This document shows positions 17,953 through 26,390 of a stretch of 64,000 nucleotides of DNA, one piece after another. The position numbers and the translations under genes are program-made. The DNA is taken from the NCBI RefSeq assembly GCF_900109725.1, contig NZ_FOBC01000015.1:1-64000 (forward strand). Reading direction: 5' to 3'. The notes under the pieces are model-generated. The model was not told the origin of the DNA. It ran no database searches and saw only the letters and a program-made list of their open reading frames with translations. Each line of letters begins with the position of its first letter. Within the stretch, counting starts at the first letter, position 1. The stretch is from Halomonas daqiaonensis (lineage in GTDB: Bacteria; Pseudomonadota; Gammaproteobacteria; Pseudomonadales; Halomonadaceae).

Positions 17953-18145
17953 AGCCGCCCAGCATCGCCAGCGTGTACTCCCGCTGCTGCGTCACGGCAT
18001 CATCCAGTATGGCCAGCAAGGTGTCGTAGTCTGCGCGCATCTGCTCGTCCATCCCGCTGGACTCGAAACGCTCGAGGGTATGCTGGGTCTCATCGATCAC
18101 GCCCTGAAGCTGATCGATCACCAGCTGGTGGTCATCAGAGATCAT
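17951..18145 (-). CDS. Small hypothetical protein downstream of fliC
   Basis: 64 residues, acidic and probably all helical (MISDDHQLVIDQLQGVIDET at the start). The ribosome site is perfect (AGGAGG, five bases before the ATG at 18145), so it is very likely translated. It lies 103 bases after fliC in the same direction, beyond the fliC terminator, and may be transcribed by read-through. Its stop codon lies at the edge of the MITE-like element, so the original C-terminus may have been longer. Family not recognised. Confidence 0.7.
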   Translation of the reverse strand: MISDDHQLVIDQLQGVIDETQHTLERFESSGMDEQMRADYDTLLAILDDAVTQQREYTLAMLGG

Positions 18146-18165
18146 ACGGCCTCCTGAAAGAAGAA

Positions 18166-18191
18166 AACCGGCCCCACGAATGGAGCCGGTT
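18166..18191 (-). terminator. Hairpin terminator after fliC
   Basis: AACCGGC (18166-18172) pairs with GCCGGTT (18185-18191), with further pairs inside. On the minus strand the stem is followed by TTTTCTT. It lies 57 bases past the fliC stop. Confidence 0.75.
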
Positions 18192-18248
18192 CGGTGTCAT
18201 TGCCAAGGGGGAAGAGTCTTCCCCGAGGCCTGACTCAAGGGCTTAGCC

Positions 18249-19439
18249 TTAACCCAGCAGAGACAGAACGTTCTGCGGGATCTGGTTGGCCTGTGCCAGT
18301 ACGGAGGTGCCGGCCTGCTGCAGAATCTGCCCACGGGTCATATCAGCCACTTCAGAGGCATAGTCGGCATCCTCGATACGCGAGCGAGCGGCTGACAGGT
18401 TGGTCTCGTTGGTCTGCAAGTTGGTGATGGCAGACTCGAAACGGTTCTGGATGGCACCAAGGTCGGAACGCAGTGTATCAACTTTGCTAAGGGCATTATC
18501 AAGGGTTTCAAGGGGATCTGCGGTTGAGCTTCCGGTAAGCTCCCCTACAGTATAATTATCTAAATCAACAGTAACATCTAAATTTGTACCATTTGGAGTC
18601 GCTTCTTGAGGATCAATAGAGGCATAGACTTCAAATTCACCAGCAGTGCCGGTATCTTCAAAGCCCAATGATTCCATTTTGGCAATATCGTCGCCTGTTA
18701 CTGTAATAGTTTCTTTAGCGAAGAATCTCCCTGAATCATCGGCGACAACTGTTGCGCCACCAAGCGTCGCGGCATTATCCAAGTCAAACTTGTCTTGCCA
18801 ATCGGCTGCCGTTGGAGCTGTAGTTACTGATGCAGTAGCTAATTCAGTAGTTTCACCAAACTCAGCCTGTAAGGCGGTAGCTGTCGCGGTCCCTCCATCA
18901 TCCAGATCAGGGCCGCTAACAGTAAAGGAGCTCAAGTTGAGGGAACTTGCATCAATTTTTTCCAAGTTTATACTAATGGCCTCGCCGTCATTGGCACCTA
19001 CTTGAATATTCAGCTCTTGATTACTAGCAAGAACTTTGGTTCCGTTAAAATCAGTCTGCTCTGAGATACGATCAATCTCGCTAAGACGCTGATCAATTTC
19101 AGCTTGGATTGATACAAGGTCGTCTTGAGAATTTGTTCCGTTCTGGGCCTGAACACTCAGTTCGCGAACACGCTGCAGGTTATCGTTAACCTGATTCAGT
19201 GCACCCTCGGCAGTCTGAGCAACGGAAATACCGTCGTTGGCGTTACGCTGAGCCTGACCCAGACCGGTGATCTGTGAAGTCATGCGGTTGGCGATGGCCT
19301 GACCGGCCGCATCATCCTTGGCGCTGTTGATACGCAGGCCAGAGCTCAAACGCTCCATGCTGGTGGTAAGCGCATTTTTCGATTCACTCAGGTTCTGCTG
19401 AGCGATCATGGAGGTGATGTTGGTATTGATCACTGACAT
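18249..19439 (-). CDS. fliC: Flagellin
   Basis: 396 residues. The conserved D0/D1 ends are clear: residues 1-140 from MSVINTNITSMIAQQNLSES, and the C-terminus ending in VLAQANQIPQNVLSLLG. The middle (about 165-305) is variable, acidic and Thr/Ala-rich, and would be exposed on the filament surface. The DNA of this middle part (about 18500-19050) is clearly more AT-rich than its flanks. The ATG at 19439 has AAGGA eight bases upstream. A sigma-28 promoter lies 109 bases upstream. Exported by the flagellar type III system; the dedicated chaperone FliS is at 50474. Confidence 0.97.
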   Translation of the reverse strand: MSVINTNITSMIAQQNLSESKNALTTSMERLSSGLRINSAKDDAAGQAIANRMTSQITGLGQAQRNANDGISVAQTAEGALNQVNDNLQRVRELSVQAQNGTNSQDDLVSIQAEIDQRLSEIDRISEQTDFNGTKVLASNQELNIQVGANDGEAISINLEKIDASSLNLSSFTVSGPDLDDGGTATATALQAEFGETTELATASVTTAPTAADWQDKFDLDNAATLGGATVVADDSGRFFAKETITVTGDDIAKMESLGFEDTGTAGEFEVYASIDPQEATPNGTNLDVTVDLDNYTVGELTGSSTADPLETLDNALSKVDTLRSDLGAIQNRFESAITNLQTNETNLSAARSRIEDADYASEVADMTRGQILQQAGTSVLAQANQIPQNVLSLLG

Positions 19440-19547
19440 GGTGTGATTCCTTCTAACCAGTTGAGGGCTCCAATGGCGGGCCCGCTGCGATTGATGTTCA
19501 AGGCCCAGCGGGCCTGCCACAACGGCGCCGTTGGCCGTTACTCTCTA

Positions 19548-19573
19548 TAACGGCCCCCCCAGGGCAAACTTTA
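19548..19573 (-). promoter_or_regulatory. Sigma-28 (FliA) promoter of fliC
   Basis: TAAAGTTT (19573-19566), 10 bases, GCCGTTAT (19555-19548) on the minus strand, against the consensus TAAAGTTT-N11-GCCGATAA. The -35 is perfect; the spacer is one base short. Confidence 0.85.
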
Positions 19574-19647
19574 GGGGGAAATCACCAATTTTTGCTGGTA
19601 GGGGTTTCCGCAACTTGATACGGCACAGTTCGATGGTGAGGCCAGAC

Positions 19648-19681
19648 GCCATCGCCCCGGCCAGAAGGCCGGGGCAATGGC
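19648..19681 (-). terminator. Strong hairpin after fliD
   Basis: A 15-bp stem, GCCATCGCCCCGGCC with GGCCGGGGCAATGGC around AGAA, 29 bases past the fliD stop. The single mismatch becomes a G-U pair in the minus-strand RNA, so it suits the fliD transcript. There is no U tract. Confidence 0.65.
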
Positions 19682-19709
19682 TTGAGGGATACGACGAGCG
19701 AGGAAAGGG

Positions 19710-21068
19710 TCAGTCGCGCCCCAGTTGGGCATCCAGAGAGGCGAACTGCTGGGTGAGGTAGCTGCTGGTCTGGTTCATGTTGGCGATCATGCTATCCAGC
19801 TGACTGAACTGAGTCCGATAGCGCTCGATGGTGCGCTCCACGCTCTGCTCCATGCGCGCATAGCGGCGATCGAGGCTTTCCACGCGGCTCTCGGAGCTGC
19901 CGATGGCACTGTCGATACGTCCACCATCATCCAGGAAGCGCCCCAGGGTGGCCTCCATGCGGCCAGCCAGGCCGCCCGCTTCATCGGCACCTGCGAAGAA
20001 GTCGGATAGCTGCTGGGGATCATCCGCGATGATCTCGTTCAGCTTGGCGTCGTCCAGTTCCAGGCGCCCCTTATCGTTCAGGGAGACGCCGAGCTGAGAC
20101 ATGATCGAGAGCTCGCCTCCCGCCACGCTGCTGGTCAAGTCACGCGCCAGGTCCGATTCGATATTGCGGACGGTACGATCGCCGATCAGCTCGCCAGAGG
20201 AGCCCTCTCCGCCGCCGTAGGCGGTCAGGCGGCCGATGGTGGACTGCAGCTCATTGTAGGAGGAGACCAGCTTGCCTACGGCTTCCTTGAGCGCGCCGGT
20301 ATCCCGCGACACGTCCAGGTTCAGCGTTTCACCCGTCGCGGAAGGGTCCAACTGCAGGGTCACGCCCTGGATGGCACCCTCCACAGTATTGGTGGGGCTG
20401 GTGATGGCGATGCCGTTGATATTCAGCTCGGCGTTACGGCCCGGCTGAGCCGTGGCGGCATCCTCGGTGAGGCCTCCCGCCAGGTTAGTGAAGGTCATGC
20501 CGGTGATGCCGGCATCGGCACCGCTTTCACGGGAACTGAGCACCAGGCGGTTGCCGGTGCCGTCGTTGATGATGGAGGCATCCACCCGGGCATCAGGGTC
20601 GGCATTGATGGTATCGCGGATATCGCCGAGGGTAGCCCCCTCCGCCAGGGCGATGCTTTTCGTACCGCCATCGCCGAAGGTTAGATCCAGGGTGGCATTC
20701 GCTCCGGCCAAGGGATCGTCCAGGTTCGTCACTTGAGTGCTGGCCAGGCTGCCGGCACGAGCCGTCTGGGTCACGCTGACCTCATAGCGCCCGGGATTGG
20801 CCTCGGCACTGGCGGTGGCACTCATGCCGTCCCCCTGCACCTTGGCGGAGAGCCCCTCGTAGAGCGAGGTGTCGTTGAGCTTGGCCACCGCATCCTGGAA
20901 CTTGTCCAGGCCGGACTGCAGCCGCCCGAAGGCGGAGATCTTCGACTGCTCCTGGCTCTTCTGGGTTGCCAACGGCGCCAGCTTTTCGCGCTCGGCAGAG
21001 CGAAGCTGGTCTAGCAGGCCATTGAGATCCAGGCCGGAACCGATGCCGAGAGATGAAATGCTGGCCAT
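19710..21068 (-). CDS. fliD: Flagellar filament cap protein (hook-associated protein 2)
   Basis: 452 residues. It forms the cap at the filament tip under which flagellin folds. The conserved N-terminus (ISSLGIGSGLDLNGLLDQL, residues 3-21) and C-terminal domain with a coiled coil (about 380-440, ending SYLTQQFASLDAQLGRD) are present. GGGG lies seven bases before the ATG. Its own sigma-28 promoter lies 42 bases upstream and it is divergent from an unknown gene with its own sigma-28 promoter. Confidence 0.96.
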   Translation of the reverse strand: MASISSLGIGSGLDLNGLLDQLRSAEREKLAPLATQKSQEQSKISAFGRLQSGLDKFQDAVAKLNDTSLYEGLSAKVQGDGMSATASAEANPGRYEVSVTQTARAGSLASTQVTNLDDPLAGANATLDLTFGDGGTKSIALAEGATLGDIRDTINADPDARVDASIINDGTGNRLVLSSRESGADAGITGMTFTNLAGGLTEDAATAQPGRNAELNINGIAITSPTNTVEGAIQGVTLQLDPSATGETLNLDVSRDTGALKEAVGKLVSSYNELQSTIGRLTAYGGGEGSSGELIGDRTVRNIESDLARDLTSSVAGGELSIMSQLGVSLNDKGRLELDDAKLNEIIADDPQQLSDFFAGADEAGGLAGRMEATLGRFLDDGGRIDSAIGSSESRVESLDRRYARMEQSVERTIERYRTQFSQLDSMIANMNQTSSYLTQQFASLDAQLGRD

Positions 21069-21109
21069 GAGATGCCCCTTTTTGAGCGCCTGAACGGGTA
21101 ATGCAGAGA

Positions 21110-21136
21110 GTATCGGCCGCGTGCGGAAGAACTTTA
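21110..21136 (-). promoter_or_regulatory. Sigma-28 promoter of fliD
   Basis: TAAAGTTC (21136-21129), 11 bases, GCCGATAC (21117-21110): seven of eight matches in each half and the standard spacing. Confidence 0.9.
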
Positions 21137-21176
21137 ACCGACCGCCATGAAAAATCGCTGCCGCTGACCCCTGGGC

Positions 21177-21203
21177 TCAAGAATTCCCGTCTCTCGCCGA
21201 TAT
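21177..21203 (+). promoter_or_regulatory. Sigma-28 promoter of the unknown gene at 21245
   Basis: TCAAGAAT (21177-21184), 11 bases, GCCGATAT (21196-21203). The -10 half matches seven of eight; the -35 half has the TCAAG form also seen before flgK, motA and the gene at 48633. It is back to back with the fliD promoter, 40 bases apart. Confidence 0.8.
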
Positions 21204-21244
21204 CTCCCCAATCACCGCATCACGTTTCACAAGGAGGCAGACCC

Positions 21245-21586
21245 TTGACCAGCGAGGATACTATCACCGCCCACCAGCTGCTGGATGACCTGGTGCCCAA
21301 GCTCAAGTCGGTGGAGACGATGGTCCGCGATACCCTCTCCGCACGCTTGATGATGACCACCGACGCCGAGCTACGTCAGCAGCTGAAGACCTTCAAGACC
21401 GAGTTCGAGTTGGAACGCACCATGATCCGCATGAACCTGGAGAGTTTGCTGAACCGGCACGCCGAGACGGTGGAGAAGGTGAAGGCCGGCGGGACCGATA
21501 AGGTGCTGGAACTGGATGACCATGAGGCCACCGCGCTGAAGCGGATACGCCAGCTGCACGACCGGGCGATGGAGCTGAAGCGCTGA
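21245..21586 (+). CDS. Unknown protein with a sigma-28 promoter, divergent from fliD
   Basis: 113 residues, probably wholly helical and highly charged, with a central stretch ELRQQLKTFKTEFELERTM and a C-terminal LKRIRQLHDRAMELKR. No signal peptide, membrane segment or cysteine. The start is a TTG at 21245, chosen because AAGGAGG lies seven bases upstream and no ATG is suitably placed. A sigma-28 promoter lies 41 bases upstream. Size and helical nature recall flagellar export chaperones, but FliT is present elsewhere and I see no family motif. Function unknown; late flagellar expression is inferred from the promoter. Confidence 0.75.
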   Translation: MTSEDTITAHQLLDDLVPKLKSVETMVRDTLSARLMMTTDAELRQQLKTFKTEFELERTMIRMNLESLLNRHAETVEKVKAGGTDKVLELDDHEATALKRIRQLHDRAMELKR

Positions 21587-21674
21587 GGGCCCTCACAGGG
21601 TCCAGCGCTTCCTTTACACAATCTTCACGCATCTCACCACGGATCGCGAGCTGGAGAGCGCCTCGAGGCAGGCG

Positions 21675-22154
21675 TCAGTGCAGCGGCTCGATGCGGTTCT
21701 CGCCAATGGCCTCGCCTACCCCCACCTCCAGTTGCAGGGCGTGCTGGCAACCGAGCTTGGCGAGGCAGTGGCGTAGCTTCTTCACATCCTGGTGCTTGCC
21801 GTGGGGAAAGCTGCTCTTGCAAAGCTCGATGACCGCCAGGTGTTCTTTACTCTCGCGATGGTGGATCAGGATATCAGGGTAGATAGTACGGGCGTTGGTG
21901 GTCTCGCTGGTGGTTGCGACGATCGTGTGACCCTTGCGCTGACCGGTGGCTGCCCAGCAATTATATTCGCAGTCGACGTCCCAGTTGGGCAGTTCGACCT
22001 GCAGGTAGAAGGCCAGCCGGCAGGCGATGGTGCGCTCGTTGGCTTCGGCGCCCAGGATCGTGGCGTCGCGTGCCGTCAGTTTTGCCAACGCCCTGTCCAG
22101 CGAGGCCAGGACATCGGTATCAGTGGCGGTGGGAAAGGTCTCCATCTTCGTCAT
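21675..22154 (-). CDS. Unknown protein with a PD-(D/E)XK nuclease-like motif and a sigma-28 promoter
   Basis: 159 residues from the ATG at 22154; an ATG at 22190 would add 12. Residues 35-60 include EANERTIACRLAFYLQ, and residues 95-125 include TIYPDILIHHRESKEHLAVIELCKSS. This matches the shape of a small restriction-like family where YPD-I-V-H and IE-x-K-K-S hold the PD...ExK active site. Here the lysine of ExK is a cysteine (IELCKSS), with a lysine one place later. The sigma-28 promoter (22218-22244) is about 60 bases upstream. An intracellular role is likely as no signal is seen. Family link is from memory and moderate. Confidence 0.65.
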   Translation of the reverse strand: MTKMETFPTATDTDVLASLDRALAKLTARDATILGAEANERTIACRLAFYLQVELPNWDVDCEYNCWAATGQRKGHTIVATTSETTNARTIYPDILIHHRESKEHLAVIELCKSSFPHGKHQDVKKLRHCLAKLGCQHALQLEVGVGEAIGENRIEPLH

Positions 22155-22217
22155 GGCGAGGGATCTCCCTGAAGTGAGCCATGGCTGCAAGGCTCGGGAT
22201 GATGGAAGGTAAAAGGT

Positions 22218-22244
22218 CTATCGGCGAATCCGTGGAAAGCTTGA
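22218..22244 (-). promoter_or_regulatory. Sigma-28 promoter of the unknown gene at 21675-22154
   Basis: TCAAGCTT (22244-22237), 11 bases, GCCGATAG (22225-22218) on the minus strand. Spacing is exact and both halves match the other sigma-28 sites of this window. Confidence 0.8.
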
Positions 22245-22287
22245 GACTTGAGAGATGACGGAACCGCCGATACGGCTCGAAGCACGA

Positions 22288-22617
22288 TCACACCTGCATG
22301 TTCATGACGTCCTTGTAGGCCGTGACCAGGCGGTTACGCACCTGGACGCCCATCTCGCTGGCCACGCTCGCCTTCTGCATGTCGACCATCACGTCGTTGA
22401 GTTCCACCCCGGGCGTGCCGGCCTGAAAGGCCTCGGCCTTGGCAGCGGCATCGAGCTTGAGGTCGTTGATGCGATGGATGGCCGACTGCAGTTCGCCGCT
22501 AAAGCCGCCGGCGCCCACCTGGGTGTCGACCCGCTGGCCGCTGGACGGCTGTGACGCCGCCTGGCTGGCCAATGACTGCATCTGGGAAAGGACTGACTCG
22601 ATCGCGGGAGCACTCAT
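22288..22617 (-). CDS. fliE: Flagellar hook-basal body adaptor FliE
   Basis: 109 residues. FliE joins the MS ring to the rod. The C-terminal conserved part is clear, with FQAGTPGVELNDVMVDMQKA, then MGVQVRNRLVTAYKDVMNMQV. The ATG at 22617 has AAGGTGG five bases upstream; a start three codons earlier lacks this. It is divergent from fliF, as in enteric bacteria. Confidence 0.95.
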   Translation of the reverse strand: MSAPAIESVLSQMQSLASQAASQPSSGQRVDTQVGAGGFSGELQSAIHRINDLKLDAAAKAEAFQAGTPGVELNDVMVDMQKASVASEMGVQVRNRLVTAYKDVMNMQV

Positions 22618-22869
22618 CACAACCACCTTGGCAAATAGGGGTACGGTAACTGGATAGTCAGGCTACCAGCCCGAGCCCCTTGGCCAAGCGGCCAAATGGC
22701 CCATAAAAACTGGGCTTTTCTGACCTTTAGGGTGACAGCGGCCGCGGATAATGGCCTCCATCAGAGTACCGCCCACTCCTGGGCGGCCAACCGCGATGGA
22801 CGGACAGCAGTCGATGCCTTCTTCCTTGATGACCCTCGCTCACGGCTCCAGCCACGCCTGGAGACCCGC

Positions 22870-24612
22870 ATGAGCAGTGGCGCTTCCGCCACCGATAGCC
22901 AGGCCGGCCAGGGCTCGGCGGGGCTTGCGCGCCTGAAGGAAAAGCTGCGTGGCAACCCGCTGGTGGCCCTGCTGATCGCGGGCGCCGCCTCGATCGCCCT
23001 GATTGTCGTTCTGCTGATGTGGGCCAGCGGCCCCGATTATCGCGTGCTCTACAGCAACCTCAGCGAGGCGGACGGCGGCAGCATCATCAACGAGCTCGAC
23101 ACTCGCGGCATTCCCTACCGCTTCAGCCAGGGCGGCCAGGCGTTGCTCGTCCCCGGTGACCAGGTGCACACCTTGCGCCTGCAACTGGCCGAACAGGGGC
23201 TGCCGCAAGGCGGCAACGTCGGTTTCGAGTTGATGGAGAACCAGGCCTTCGGTATCAGCCAGTTCGCCGAGCAGATCAACTATCAGCGTGGCCTGGAGGG
23301 CGAGCTGTCACGCTCCATGGAATCACTGGGGCCGGTCAACCGGGCCCGGGTTCACCTGGCGCTGGCCAAGGACTCGGTCTTCGTGCGCGACCGCGAGCCG
23401 GCCAAGGCCTCGGTGGTGTTGACCCTGCATGCCGGACGCACCCTCGGCGAGGGACAAGTCAACGCCATCGTGCACATGGTCTCCAGCAGCGTGCCTGACC
23501 TGGCGGCCGATGCGGTCACCGTGGTCGACCAGGATGGCCGAATGCTGACCGCCAGCGAGGCCAACGGCCTGGGGCTGGACGGCACACAGCTGGAGTATAT
23601 CGCCGAGGTGGAGCGCTCCTACCAGCGTCGCATCGAGTCCATCCTGACGCCGATCCTCGGCATCCAGAACGTCAAGGCCCAGGTAACCGCCCAGGTGGAT
23701 TTCTCCCGCCGCGAGGAAACCTCGGAGCGCTACGGGCCCAACCAGCCCCCCAACGAGGCCGCCGTGCGCAGCCTCCAGAGCAGCGTCAGCTACAGCGGCA
23801 ACGATGACCTGGCCGGCGGGATCCCCGGGGCACTGAGCAATACGCCGCCGGGTTTCGCTGCGTCCCCAGTGGCGAACCCGCCCGGCGAGGAAGGTGACGC
23901 GGATGCCGAGGGAGAACAGGCGGAAGATGGAGAGCAGGCGGACGAGGGCACCTTCGAGGGGACGAGCAACCTCAATCGCGACAACGTGATCAACTACGAG
24001 GTCGATCGCAGCATCACGCATGTCCAGCACCGTCGTGGCCAGATAGAAAGGCTGTCGGCCGCGGTCGTCGTCAACTACCGCCCGACCCCGGACGACGAGG
24101 GCAACATGCAGCCATCACCGCTCACTGATGTCGAGCTCGACCAGATCCAACGGCTGGTTCGCCAGGCCATGGGCTTCTCCCAGGCCCGCGGCGACGAGAT
24201 TGCCGTGGTCAACAGCCCCTTCACGCGGACGGACACGGAGATCGAGCCCCTCGAGTGGTGGCAGGAACCCGGCATGCAGCAGTTGGCCATGACCCTGGGC
24301 CGTTACCTGCTGATTGGGCTGGCGGTCCTGCTGCTCTACCTGCTGATCCTGCGTCCGCTGGTCAAGCGCGCCAGTCAGGCTCCCGAGGCATCTACCAGGC
24401 CCGCACCGAGCTTCCAGGCCAACGTCGGCGACGAGGAAGAGGAGCGCTCGTCCGGCGAGGGCCAGGAAGACGAATTCACCTACGACAAACCGCGACGCAA
24501 GAGCAAGGCCTCTGGCTACGAGGACAACCTCAACGACCTTCGCGAGATGGCCGAGGAAGACCCACGCATGGTGGCCATGATCGTTCGCGGCTGGATGAAC
24601 AAGAATGGCTAA
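22870..24612 (+). CDS. fliF: Flagellar MS-ring protein
   Basis: 580 residues from the ATG at 22870 (GGAG seven bases upstream); an in-frame start at 22696 would add a non-family extension. Two membrane segments (about 35-58 and 475-497) flank the periplasmic ring-building domains with the family stretch YRVLYSNLSEADGGSII and the RBM regions. An acidic, Glu/Gly-rich insert lies at about 335-360. The C-terminal tail that binds FliG (EEDPRMVAMIVRGWMNKNG) is intact. It overlaps fliG by eight bases and starts the fliFGHIJK block. Confidence 0.96.
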   Translation: MSSGASATDSQAGQGSAGLARLKEKLRGNPLVALLIAGAASIALIVVLLMWASGPDYRVLYSNLSEADGGSIINELDTRGIPYRFSQGGQALLVPGDQVHTLRLQLAEQGLPQGGNVGFELMENQAFGISQFAEQINYQRGLEGELSRSMESLGPVNRARVHLALAKDSVFVRDREPAKASVVLTLHAGRTLGEGQVNAIVHMVSSSVPDLAADAVTVVDQDGRMLTASEANGLGLDGTQLEYIAEVERSYQRRIESILTPILGIQNVKAQVTAQVDFSRREETSERYGPNQPPNEAAVRSLQSSVSYSGNDDLAGGIPGALSNTPPGFAASPVANPPGEEGDADAEGEQAEDGEQADEGTFEGTSNLNRDNVINYEVDRSITHVQHRRGQIERLSAAVVVNYRPTPDDEGNMQPSPLTDVELDQIQRLVRQAMGFSQARGDEIAVVNSPFTRTDTEIEPLEWWQEPGMQQLAMTLGRYLLIGLAVLLLYLLILRPLVKRASQAPEASTRPAPSFQANVGDEEEERSSGEGQEDEFTYDKPRRKSKASGYEDNLNDLREMAEEDPRMVAMIVRGWMNKNG

Positions 24613-25609
24613 GCTTCAGGAGATGAGCGGTGCGCGGCGCAGTGCGATCCTGCTGCTGGCACTGGACGAGGACAGTGCGGCCGAGGTGTTCAAGTACCTC
24701 TCCCCCGGCGAGATCCAGCAGATCAGCACGGAGATGGCCCGCCTCGACCAGGTCTCCCACGACGACATGCGCCAGGTGCTGCAGGCCTTCCACGACGAGA
24801 CCGAGGAGTTCATCGCCCTCAACCTGAACTCCAGCGAGCATATCCGCTCGGTGCTGACCAAGGCACTGGGCAACGATCGCGCCTCCAGCCTGATCGAGGA
24901 CGTGCTGGAAACCAGCGGTACCGGCTCGGGCATCGATGCCTTGAACCTCATGGAAGCCTCGATGGTGGCGGAGCTGATCCGCGACGAGCACCCGCAGATC
25001 ATCGCTACGGTGCTGATCCACCTGGAACGCCACCAGTCGGCGGACGTGATGGCGCTGTTCGACGAAAAGCTGCGCAACGATGTGGTGCTGCGCATCGCGA
25101 CCTTCAGTGGCGTGCAACCCGCCGCCCTGCAGGAGCTCACCGAGGTGCTCACCAACATGCTCGATGGCCAGAACCTCAAGCGCAGCAAGATGGGCGGCGC
25201 ACGTACCGCGGCAGAGATCCTCAACCTGATGAACTCCAGCCAGGAAGAGGCGGCCATCGAGACGGTGCGCTCGCACAGCGAAGACCTGGCCCAGAAGATC
25301 ATCGACGAGATGTTCCTGTTCGAGAACCTCTTCGACCTGGACGACCGCAGCATCCAGCTCATCCTCAAGGAGATCGATACCAACTCCCTGGTGGTGGCGC
25401 TCAAGGGGGCCCCGGAAAACCTCCTGGACAAGTTCATGCGCAACATGTCCCAGCGTGCCGCCGACCTGATGCTCGAGGACATGGAAGCCCGCGGCCCGAT
25501 CCGCGTTTCCCAGGTGGAGGCCGAACAAAAGGCCATCCTGCAGGTGGTGCGGCGCCTCGCCGACGGTGGCGAGATCGTGCTGAGCGGCGGAGACGAAGCC
25601 TATGTTTGA
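24605..25609 (+). CDS. fliG: Flagellar motor switch protein FliG
   Basis: 334 residues. Rotor protein that meets MotA and sets torque and direction. The EHPQ motif (DEHPQIIATVL, about 125) and the charged torque helix region in the C-terminal domain (DDRSIQLILKEIDTNSLVVA, about 240-260) are present. Overlaps fliF and fliH by eight bases each, so the three are coupled. Confidence 0.97.
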   Translation: MAKLQEMSGARRSAILLLALDEDSAAEVFKYLSPGEIQQISTEMARLDQVSHDDMRQVLQAFHDETEEFIALNLNSSEHIRSVLTKALGNDRASSLIEDVLETSGTGSGIDALNLMEASMVAELIRDEHPQIIATVLIHLERHQSADVMALFDEKLRNDVVLRIATFSGVQPAALQELTEVLTNMLDGQNLKRSKMGGARTAAEILNLMNSSQEEAAIETVRSHSEDLAQKIIDEMFLFENLFDLDDRSIQLILKEIDTNSLVVALKGAPENLLDKFMRNMSQRAADLMLEDMEARGPIRVSQVEAEQKAILQVVRRLADGGEIVLSGGDEAYV

Positions 25610-26390
25610 ACGTAGCGATTCGTCTGAACGGGGGGAAGGGGGCATGGCCGAGAGCCAGACACCCTGGCGCCGCTGGAAGATGGGCGAGCTGCAGACCCCG
25701 CGTCGCGCTGCCCCAAGCGAATCCTGGCGCGACAAGGAAAGTGCCGGCAAGGAGACGAAGCAGGATGACGCACAGCGCGACGCCATGAAACGCCAGGCGG
25801 AACTGCAGGCGCTGCGCGAGAAGGTCAAGCGGGAAGCCCATGAGGAAGGCTTGGCAGCGGGGCGCGAAGAGGGCCATGCCGAAGGGCTGGCCAAGGGGCT
25901 CGAGGAAGGCCACCAGCAGGCGAAAGACGAGATGGAAGCGCGCCTCGCCGAAGAGCTGGAGCCCCTGGCCTCCTTGGCCACGGCCTTCGGCGCTGCCCTG
26001 GAAGAGCTCGACGAGACCGTCGCCGCGGACCTGGTCGACCTGGCCCTGGCCACCGGTCATCAGCTTGCCGGCGAGGCCCTCAAGACGCGGCCCCGCCAGG
26101 TACTGGAACTGGTGCGCGCGCTGCTGCATACCGAGCCACCGCTGATCGGCCAGCAGCGTCTCTGGCTGCATCCGCTGGATCACAAGCTGGTAGAGAAGCA
26201 TTTGGGCGAAGAACTCTCGGCTGCCGGCTGGTCGTTGCAGCCGGATGATCAGCTCAGCCGCGGCGGCTGCCGGGTGACCAGCGCCAATGGCGAGCTCGAT
26301 GCCACCTGGGAGAGCCGCTGGCAGGCCGTGAAGGACCAGGTCCGCCAACGCAGCCCGACCACGCAAACGCCGCAAGGGGAGGAGCACTAG
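25602..26390 (+). CDS. fliH: Flagellar export ATPase regulator FliH
   Basis: 262 residues. It links the export ATPase FliI to the C ring and holds it in check. The N-terminal half is charged; a run of GxxxG-type repeats ([18 protein letters not shown] and onward, about residues 84-105) is a mark of FliH. The C-terminal half has the FliH/YscL fold sequence with [16 protein letters not shown]. Overlaps fliG by eight bases and shares one base with fliI. Confidence 0.93.
   Translation: MFERSDSSERGEGGMAESQTPWRRWKMGELQTPRRAAPSESWRDKESAGKETKQDDAQRDAMKRQAELQALREKVKREAHEEGLAAGREEGHAEGLAKGLEEGHQQAKDEMEARLAEELEPLASLATAFGAALEELDETVAADLVDLALATGHQLAGEALKTRPRQVLELVRALLHTEPPLIGQQRLWLHPLDHKLVEKHLGEELSAAGWSLQPDDQLSRGGCRVTSANGELDATWESRWQAVKDQVRQRSPTTQTPQGEEH

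Noticed and set aside
22248..22274. A plus-strand GCCGATAC near 22267 as another sigma-28 promoter
   Set aside because: No acceptable -35 at the right distance, and it would read antisense into fliE.
24530..26053. A 507-codon minus-strand frame over fliG and fliH
   Set aside because: Antisense to fliG and fliH, Ser/Arg-rich, no ribosome site or family match.
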